Of a DNA stretch of 64,000 bases, positions 57,710 to 64,000 are shown in pieces. Position numbers and translations under genes: made by a program. The DNA is taken from the NCBI GenBank assembly GCA_963784195.1, contig CAWARA010000020.1, forward strand, positions 372,001-436,000. The letters run 5' to 3'. How positions within the stretch are numbered: the stretch's first letter is position 1; each line of letters starts with the position of its first letter. The stretch comes from CAVQAH01 sp963784195 (GTDB lineage Bacteria > Acidobacteriota > Vicinamibacteria > Vicinamibacterales > 2-12-FULL-66-21). Under the pieces are notes generated by a model. That model worked only from the letters and a program-made list of their open reading frames with translations, did no database searches and was not told the origin of the DNA.

Positions 57710-58836
57710 GCGGCGCGGCTCTCGATCGCCGACACGATTTCGCCCGCCATGTCGTCCCACGTCCGGCTTCGGAACGATTCTGCAAGCGCTGCGGTCTGGC
57801 GATTGAAAAGCGGCATCTCGCTCCGCCAGCGGCGAAGCGCCGTGCAGAGGCCCGCAGCGCTCTCCGGATCGGTCAGCAGCATCGAGCGCAAGGCAACGGG
57901 GTATCGCTCCGCGACGCCGGCGCCGTGTGAGACAAACGCAGGAATGCCTCGGCTCAACGCTTCATGAACCGCAAGCCCATATGGCTCGTAGCGGGCGGGA
58001 TGAATCAGCACGTCGCCAGCTGCCAGCAGCGATGCAACATCCGCGTGAAAGTCCAGGAATTCGATCCGGCCCCTCGGAATCTGCTCAGTCGCTCGCGACC
58101 TCCACGCAGGCAGCTCGGCACCAGTACCGGCGACGACGAGATCGACATCCCAGTCCGCCGATCCGCAAAGCGTCCGCCACGCGTCGAACAGGGTATCGAA
58201 GTTCTTCCGGCGATCGCCGAGCGCGCCGACGAACAATGCGGTCAGCCTTCCATCCGGAAGCGACAGACGGCGGCGCGCCTGCACGCGCTCGTCAGGCACG
58301 ATCTGAGCGAATCGAATCGGATCGATTCCGTAGTAGACGACTCGTATTCGCTCTGGCTCGATGCCCTTCAACCGGGTAATGTCTGCGGCAGTTCGATGGC
58401 TGTTGCAGATGACCAGGCGGGCGCGGCCGAGTGACGCCGTTTCGTGCCGAAGGTTGTGACGGTGAGTGATCGCGCCGAGCGCTCGTCGACGTGCCGATCG
58501 CGGCTCGTATGCCGCGTGCACGTAGTGCACCCAGTTCACATCGGCCAGATCGGCATTGCCGCCGTTGGCTATCGACCGCACCGCGCCCAACCGTCGCTGC
58601 AGTCGCTCGGCGGCAGACCTCAGAAGCGGTTGTCCGAGCCGATGGGAGTCGAAAGGCCTCGGCACGTTGTGAATGCGGACGCGCGGGGCCATGGCGAGAT
58701 CGGGCGACACACTGTGCCCGACCAGATGAACCTCGGCATCGGCCCGGCGCGCGAGAAACGCCGCCAGCGCGTGGTTCGCCGCGTCCATGCCTCCCTGGCG
58801 TCGAAAGTCACCGGCCGTGAGCAGCCAGCGCGTCAC
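57706..58836 (-). CDS. GT4-family glycosyltransferase
   Basis: 376 residues from a GTG at 58836, overlapping the polymerase stop. Begins TRWLLTAGDFRRQGGMDAAN; acceptor domain VNWVHYVHAAYEPRSARRRA; donor domain LTALFVGALGDRRKNFDTLF, VVAGTGAELPAWR and RYEPYGLAVHEALSRGIPAF. Donor unknown. Confidence 0.92.
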   Translation of the reverse strand: MTRWLLTAGDFRRQGGMDAANHALAAFLARRADAEVHLVGHSVSPDLAMAPRVRIHNVPRPFDSHRLGQPLLRSAAERLQRRLGAVRSIANGGNADLADVNWVHYVHAAYEPRSARRRALGAITHRHNLRHETASLGRARLVICNSHRTAADITRLKGIEPERIRVVYYGIDPIRFAQIVPDERVQARRRLSLPDGRLTALFVGALGDRRKNFDTLFDAWRTLCGSADWDVDLVVAGTGAELPAWRSRATEQIPRGRIEFLDFHADVASLLAAGDVLIHPARYEPYGLAVHEALSRGIPAFVSHGAGVAERYPVALRSMLLTDPESAAGLCTALRRWRSEMPLFNRQTAALAESFRSRTWDDMAGEIVSAIESRAA

Positions 58837-60206
58837 GCGCGCCTTTCCGGTTCGTCGGCGACCGCGTGCAGCGCGCCGGCGAGGAACCAGAACTGCAGCC
58901 CGATCTGCGTGACGAACGGGGTGAAGCTGAGCATCAGCGCAACGGTGCCAACGTTGGCCGCCAGAATGACCGCGGCGCACGCTCTGACCTTGGCGTTCGT
59001 ATGTAAACAGGCGGCGCGCACCTGTGATGTGAACGTGACGGCAAGCGCGGCGATACTCAGCAACAGCAGCGGGATGCCGCCATCGATCGCCCAGCCGGCG
59101 ATCTGGATTTCCGCCCAGAGCGGCGTGGAATCAGGATTGTCGCTTCGCCCGAAATACCCGCTGATCATTCCCCACCGGCCGAGTCCGGCGCCGACAGGGT
59201 AGGTCGTGAGCAGCTCGTCGAACGTGTAGATCAACTGGCCGCCGCGCGAGGCTGAATACAGGCTGATCGGGTCCTGCGTCAGCAGCGTAGACGTCCGCTC
59301 CGCAATGCTGCCGCCGCCAAGAAACAGCGAGAACGAGAACGCCGCGACGACGAGGCCTGCGGCGAGTGAACCGAAGATCGTGGCGCGACGAGTGCGCCGC
59401 TGTACGGCGAGCACCGCGACGTACGACACCAGCATCACTACGCACACCACGAGCGAGACCCTGACCTGGCTCAGATAGATCGCGGCCATTCCAGCGAACG
59501 CCGCAACCACCGATGCCACGCGCTTCCACCAGGGAGCCAGGCCGATGGCGAACACCAGCCCGAGGAGCGCGGCGTACATGCCCGGACCCGCCACGGCGCC
59601 GGGGTTGTCGAACAACCCGGGCGGCCGGACGATCAGGCCGTTCGGCCCCATGTAGGTCACCGCTCCGAGGCCGAACGCCGACTCGGTCACGATGCGCGAC
59701 ATCTCCTGCGGCATCCAGGTCGCAGGATCGTAAACCTGCAGAACGCCCACGATCGCGTTCGCGCCGTTGCAGACGAGCAGTATGCCAAGCACGCGTGCGA
59801 GTTGATCGGCAGTGCGAACGCACGCGCCGGCCCAGAACAGCGGCGCAATCACCGACACGTAAAGTGCGAGATGCGCGACGCCGGCCATCATGGAGTTCGT
59901 CAGCGGATGCAGCATCATCAGCGCGACGTAGATCGTGGCGGCGACGAGCCACGGCTCGGCCGGGTGCGCGCGCCGGCGCACTCGCGGCGAGGTGGCCCAG
60001 ACAACGAGGATGGCCGCGGAAATGACGAAGGAAGCGACGCGCAGGTAGAGACGGACCGGCTGCGTGCCCGGCAGAAACAACAGGGCGGGAAGCGCCGTCT
60101 GGGCGATGACGAACCATTCACCCAATCCCCATCCAGGGAAGCGTGGCGCGGTGACGGCCGGTGCCGGGGGGCGCAGCGCTGCTGGATGTGCGCTCAGCGC
60201 GTTCAT
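58833..60206 (-). CDS. O-antigen polymerase-like membrane protein (second of the locus)
   Basis: 457 residues from the ATG at 60206. About ten to eleven TM helices (WFVIAQTALPALLFLPG, ILVVWATSP, and VVAAFAGMAAIYLSQVRVSL). The large periplasmic loop has LLTTYPVGAGLGRWGMISGY and MGPNGLIVRPPGLFDNPGAV, as in Wzy/WaaL-like proteins of exosortase- or Wzx/Wzy-type systems. With the plus-arm polymerase this makes two in one locus. No Wzx flippase is in view. Confidence 0.86.
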   Translation of the reverse strand: MNALSAHPAALRPPAPAVTAPRFPGWGLGEWFVIAQTALPALLFLPGTQPVRLYLRVASFVISAAILVVWATSPRVRRRAHPAEPWLVAATIYVALMMLHPLTNSMMAGVAHLALYVSVIAPLFWAGACVRTADQLARVLGILLVCNGANAIVGVLQVYDPATWMPQEMSRIVTESAFGLGAVTYMGPNGLIVRPPGLFDNPGAVAGPGMYAALLGLVFAIGLAPWWKRVASVVAAFAGMAAIYLSQVRVSLVVCVVMLVSYVAVLAVQRRTRRATIFGSLAAGLVVAAFSFSLFLGGGSIAERTSTLLTQDPISLYSASRGGQLIYTFDELLTTYPVGAGLGRWGMISGYFGRSDNPDSTPLWAEIQIAGWAIDGGIPLLLLSIAALAVTFTSQVRAACLHTNAKVRACAAVILAANVGTVALMLSFTPFVTQIGLQFWFLAGALHAVADEPERRA

Positions 60207-61466
60207 CGATACTCGTGGCTTGGAGCCGTGCGTTCGACCCTCGGCGTCGGCCAGGACCACGATGCGGTGTGCTCGTACAGCGCGATCATCGACGCAGCAA
60301 GGCGCTCGGGGTTGAAACGGATCATCGCCGACTCCCGCGCGCGCGATCCCAGGCGAGCGCGAAGATCGGCGTCAGTCGCGAGGTGTCGGATGGCTGCCGC
60401 CAGCGCCCGGTGATCGCCGGGAGGCGTGACGAGCGCGTCGAATCCGTTGCTGACGATCTCGCGCGCGCCGCCAAGGCCGGTGGTCACGAGCGGCCGGGCG
60501 CACGCCATGGCTTCGGCTATCACCAGCCCGAACGGCTCCGGCTGCGTGCTCGCGTGAACGACGATGTCGAGCGCGCGAAGCGCGTGGTCGGCACGCTGGA
60601 ACCCCGTGAAGCCAACACGGCTCCCGAGCCCCAGCGACAACGACAGGCTCTCGAGTGCCGCACGCGTGTTCTGGCTGCCGGCTGTCTGATACAGGGGACC
60701 GCCAACGATGTATCCGCGCACGGGCAGCTCGACTGGCAGATCCGCCAGCGCGCGCAGGAACGTCTCCTGACCTTTCCAGCGGCCAAACGTCGAGACCAGC
60801 CCGACGCGGACAATCGGCCGATCTGGCCGATCGAGCCCGCTCGACCGATCGAGATCGATCGTGTCGCCATGGATGCCGAATCGCTGGAGATCGACGGCAT
60901 TGTGGATGGTGCGAATGGTACCGACCGCAGCGAGCGCGGCCTGTGCATCACGCGCAACGCTCTCCGAGTTCGCCACCATCGCCGTGCAGCGGTGCGCGAG
61001 ACGGCGCAGCAGCCAGCGGCTGACGGGCCTGACAGAGACATACTCGTGCAGATGCCAAATCAGCGGTGTGCGTTTACAGCAGAGAGCTCCGAGAACATGC
61101 GCCTTGACGCCGTGGCTGTGAATGACGGACGGGTTGCAGCGCCGCAGCGTCGTCTTCAATCGCCGGACATGCGACGGAACAAGCAAGGCTGCGGACAGTA
61201 AGCGTGCCGCAGCAACTGTTCGGGCCGCCGGCCCCCTCTGCCGGGTCATGGCTGACTCGCCGAGTCGTGCAATGGCCGACGGAAACGGCAGGACCTCGCA
61301 AGCTGACGCCGTCACGCGCGCACGCGTCGAGCAGCGGGCCGGCGCCAGGGAGGATGACGGTGAACGACCAGTCAGGCCTATGGCGTCGCACGCTGCCGAT
61401 CATCTCGAGAAGAGCAATTTCGGCACCTCCGAGTTGATCCGACGCAGCGAGACAGGCAATCCGCAT
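60203..61466 (-). CDS. GT4-family glycosyltransferase, frameshifted
   Basis: About 420 residues in two frames. N-terminus IACLAASDQLGGAEIALLEM to LDACARDGVSL; then, after dropping one base near 61300, EVLPFPSAIARLGESAMTRQ continues the acceptor domain. Donor domain: VRVGLVSTFGRWKGQETFLR and PEPFGLVIAEAMACARPLVT (E-x7-E). TGATG overlap with the FkbM gene before it and ATGA with the polymerase after it. Confidence 0.88.
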
Positions 61467-62416
61467 CAGAGGAGCGGACGGGCGTCAGGTGATACCCACA
61501 GCATATGCGGCCATTCGGGCACTGGCATCGATCGGCGTGATGCCCTCCAGGGCATGAGCAGATCGCGGACGGTCGCCTTCCCTGCTGCCGATCGGCGATG
61601 GGCGGATGGCGAGTGATCGATGAGCCATCCAGCGTAGCCGGCAGCGGTGAGTGGCCTGACGCAGGATTCCAGCGACGCTCCGCGGCGAGCGAGCGCGTGC
61701 GGATGGCACTCGAGCAGCACGTATCGGTAGCGCCGCGCAGCAAGCCCTCGAACCATGCCCTCGAGCACGTCGTGTTCGGTCCCTTCGACGTCGATCTTCA
61801 CCAGGTCCACGACGCTGAACGGAAGCTGCGTGTTCTGCGGCTTGACGACCTGATCGAGCAGATCGTCGAGCGCGACGGTGACGCCGGAGAAGTCGCCACG
61901 CTCCGCGCCTTCCGTCATCCGGCTCAGGCCGAGATTGCCACCATCGCTTGGATAGTCGACGAACGCCGCGACACCAGTCGCGGCTGCTGCCCCCAGTTCG
62001 AGCACGCGAACCTGCGCGAGGTCGTTCGACCTGACGTTGTCGCGCAACGTAGATGCGAGACGCGGATGCGGCTCGAGCGCGACCACCCTTCCGCCTGCCC
62101 CGACCAGGTGCGCGCACACGAGGGTGAAATATCCCCAGTTCGCGCCGACATCGAGCGCGGTCATTCCGGGCTCGAGGATCTGCGTCGCGAGAACGGTCTC
62201 CTGCGGTTCGTACCGCCCGGTGAAGCACGCTTCGCGCGAGATCGTGTCGCGAAGGTCGCAATAGAACGAAGCCGCGCCGAGATCCGCAGGCAGGCGCGCC
62301 ACAAATGGCTTTCGGCCAAGCCGGCCGAGAAAATTGGTCGCCCGATATCGCCCGAACGGCAGCGCCCGGATGGCGGACGCCGACAACGACACCCAGAGAG
62401 GTGGCGTGTCAGCCAT
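61466..62416 (-). CDS. FkbM-family methyltransferase
   Basis: 316 residues. SAM site ALDVGANWGYFTLVCAHLVG, VVALEPHPRLASTLRDNVRS and DLVKIDVEGTEHDVLEGMVR. Overlaps the upstream methyltransferase stop by 8 bases. Third FkbM protein of the window. Confidence 0.92.
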   Translation of the reverse strand: MADTPPLWVSLSASAIRALPFGRYRATNFLGRLGRKPFVARLPADLGAASFYCDLRDTISREACFTGRYEPQETVLATQILEPGMTALDVGANWGYFTLVCAHLVGAGGRVVALEPHPRLASTLRDNVRSNDLAQVRVLELGAAAATGVAAFVDYPSDGGNLGLSRMTEGAERGDFSGVTVALDDLLDQVVKPQNTQLPFSVVDLVKIDVEGTEHDVLEGMVRGLAARRYRYVLLECHPHALARRGASLESCVRPLTAAGYAGWLIDHSPSAHRRSAAGKATVRDLLMPWRASRRSMPVPEWPHMLWVSPDARPLL

Positions 62417-63095
62417 CCTTGCAGCCGACCATCAGCACGTTGTCCGACAAGGCACGCGGCAGCGCACGTGCCAGCAGCGCGGGATAGTGAAGGGCCGTCA
62501 GGGGAATGCGGCCGCGAAGGGAGTAATGGATCTCAATCTGGCTCAGACCACACTCGGTCGCGATGCGCTCCAGATCCACAGGCAGGAGCGCGGTACGATG
62601 CGCGGGATAGCTGGTCTCTGTGAACGCCGGGAACCGTCCGGTTGCCGCAAGCGACAGCACGCTGAGCGCGCTCGCCTGATTCGGCGTCGTCACCATCAGA
62701 CACCCGCCTGGCGCGACGATCCGGACGAGCTCGCGGCAGAAAGCGCGAGGATTGTCGAGATGCTCGATCACTTCGATCGCCGTCACAACCCCGGCGCAGG
62801 CATCGGGCAGAGGAATGGATTCGATATCGAGATCAGCCTGAAGAAACCGCAAGTCCTGTTGAAACCGGCGGTGACGCACGACGTCGACACCGACGTACTC
62901 GTCAGCTAGTCCTGCGGCAAACTCGCGAAAATTGCCCGAGCCACATCCCACATCGACGAGCAGGCCCGGCAGTGACAGGTCGCGGGGTCTGCGCGCGACG
63001 ACACATTGCAGCGCGTGAGCTGCGGCACGATAGATGGCATCGTTGCTTTCTCCGCCACTCTGGAGAGCGCGCTCGATGACGGCAGTGGCGCTCAT
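62409..63095 (-). CDS. Class I SAM-dependent methyltransferase
   Basis: 228 residues from the ATG at 63095 (ATGA overlap with the GT4 before it). SAM site LLVDVGCGSGNFREFAAGLA, VVTAIEVIEHLDNPRAFCRE and IVAPGGCLMVTTPNQASALS. Methyltransf_11/UbiG type; likely sugar-related by context. Confidence 0.88.
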   Translation of the reverse strand: MSATAVIERALQSGGESNDAIYRAAAHALQCVVARRPRDLSLPGLLVDVGCGSGNFREFAAGLADEYVGVDVVRHRRFQQDLRFLQADLDIESIPLPDACAGVVTAIEVIEHLDNPRAFCRELVRIVAPGGCLMVTTPNQASALSVLSLAATGRFPAFTETSYPAHRTALLPVDLERIATECGLSQIEIHYSLRGRIPLTALHYPALLARALPRALSDNVLMVGCKDG

Positions 63096-64000
63096 GCCGC
63101 AGCAGCTTCGACAGCGGATCGCAGCACCCGCTCGAGCTGGGGTAACACACGGCCGGGCGCACACAGCGACTCAGCGCGCTCGTGCCCCGCCGCGCCAAGC
63201 TTCCGGCGCAACCCGGCATCACCGATGAGCTCGCCGAGCGCCACATCGAGCTCACGATCGTCACTGACGAGACGGCCGATGTCGGAGGACACGATCTCGA
63301 CCGCTCCGCCGGCCGCAGACGTGATGACCGGCAACCCGCATTGCATGGCCTCCACGAAGACGACACCAAACGGCTCGGGCGAACGATTCGGCTGGCACAG
63401 AATGTCGGCCGACGTCAAAACGCTGCTCATGTCCGCCCGCTCGCCGAGAAATCTCACCCGCGCGCCAATCGACAGCGACGCAGCCTCGCGCTCGAGATGT
63501 TCCCGGTACCGACGCTCGCGCGGCCGCTGTGGGTCACCCGCAATCCACAACGTCCACGAACGCTGCCGCCTCAGGCGGCTGAGCGCTTCAAGCAAACGGC
63601 CATGTCCTTTCCATGCCTCCATCCTGCTCGCGATCAGAATCACCACATCGTCTGCGTTCGTGTCGAAGGCCTGCCGAATCTTTGTTCTGTCGAGATCGGT
63701 CGTACGCGGCAGATCGACCGGGTAGTAGACGACATGTGCGGGCGAGCGCGGCTGGATCCTGTGCGCGGTGGCCGCCGTCCAGCGGCTGTTGCAGATCATC
63801 AAGTCTGCCGTGACGTTCCGGCACATGCGCTCGAGCACCGGCCGCCCGGTAGCGGGATCGTGCTGCCAGAGCCCCACCCGGACGCCCGCGCGCCGGCCGA
63901 CGCGCGCGAACAGTGCGTACGACCAGGGGCTGTGACAGATGAGCAGGTCGCAGCGCTGTTCGAGGAGCAGAGCACGCAGGCGCGCGCGGGCTGCGACGAT
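63092..64000 (-). CDS. GT4-family glycosyltransferase, truncated at the window edge
   Basis: The frame is open to base 64000; the N-terminus lies outside. Visible: DLLICHSPWSYALFARVGRR, then DLMICNSRWTAATAHRIQP, the donor domain VVILIASRMEAWKGHGRLLE, and SPEPFGVVFVEAMQCGLPVI (E-x7-E), with a normal C-terminus. First visible gene of the long minus-strand EPS arm, so the promoter lies beyond the window. Confidence 0.9.
   Translation of the reverse strand: MVAARARLRALLLEQRCDLLICHSPWSYALFARVGRRAGVRVGLWQHDPATGRPVLERMCRNVTADLMICNSRWTAATAHRIQPRSPAHVVYYPVDLPRTTDLDRTKIRQAFDTNADDVVILIASRMEAWKGHGRLLEALSRLRRQRSWTLWIAGDPQRPRERRYREHLEREAASLSIGARVRFLGERADMSSVLTSADILCQPNRSPEPFGVVFVEAMQCGLPVITSAAGGAVEIVSSDIGRLVSDDRELDVALGELIGDAGLRRKLGAAGHERAESLCAPGRVLPQLERVLRSAVEAAAA

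Overview
The window reads as a fragment of a high-GC chromosome, most likely an Acidobacteriota of the Vicinamibacteria type. Support comes from two very large MacB/FtsX permeases of the acidobacterial ADOP type (one behind a PadR regulator), CCGGCT-AA-AGCCGG hairpin repeats between genes, and many secreted S9, M14, M55 and M23 peptidases. This taxonomic call is inference from gene content, not from a marker gene. At least thirteen genes carry single-base frameshifts. Six of them lie at the same heptamer (GTACCGA or its complement), so most are probably sequence errors. I joined the pieces into one gene where both halves are recognisable.

Layout. 1-4.4 kb: end of treZ, then treY (trehalose from malto-oligosaccharides). 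4.4-18.3 kb: a PIN fragment, ADOP permease, PhyH oxygenase, sodium:solute symporter, a repeat-rich secreted protein with a lipoprotein, a DPP-IV-type peptidase, a LigD-type polymerase, a small secreted protein, a serine hydrolase and an unknown protein. 18.4-21.5 kb: PadR plus ADOP permease with a striking operator over the start codon. 21.5-25.3 kb: M14 and M55 peptidases. 25.6-28.6 kb: a FecR, OmpA, CHASE2/HD-GYP operon. 28.6-33.4 kb: M23 peptidase, fabH, ruvB, ruvA, ruvC and yebC, all on the minus strand.

33.9-40.3 kb holds what I consider the key discovery: a lasso-peptide gene cluster on the minus strand. In transcription order it has two SAM methyltransferases, B1 (PqqD-like recognition domain), C (asparagine-synthetase-like cyclase), a 53-codon precursor gene at 36385-36546, B2 (transglutaminase-like leader peptidase), an HprK-like kinase and a PRMT-like methyltransferase. 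The precursor has the exact YxxPxLxxxGxxxxxTx leader motif and a 15-residue predicted core with Ser1 and Asp8, so an 8-residue ring is expected.

40.6-64 kb is an exopolysaccharide or surface-glycan locus in two convergent arms. The plus arm has a carboxypeptidase-regulatory-like secreted protein, a Wzc-like chain-length determinant/tyrosine kinase and an O-antigen polymerase/ligase. The long minus arm (64.0 to 44.7 kb) has eight GT4 glycosyltransferases, one GT2, three FkbM methyltransferases, three other methyltransferases, a second O-antigen polymerase, a phosphoglycosyl-transferase fused to an FAD oxidoreductase, and a nucleotidyltransferase. Nearly all are joined by ATGA, GTGA or TGATG overlaps. 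No rRNA, tRNA, CRISPR array or intact transposase was seen.
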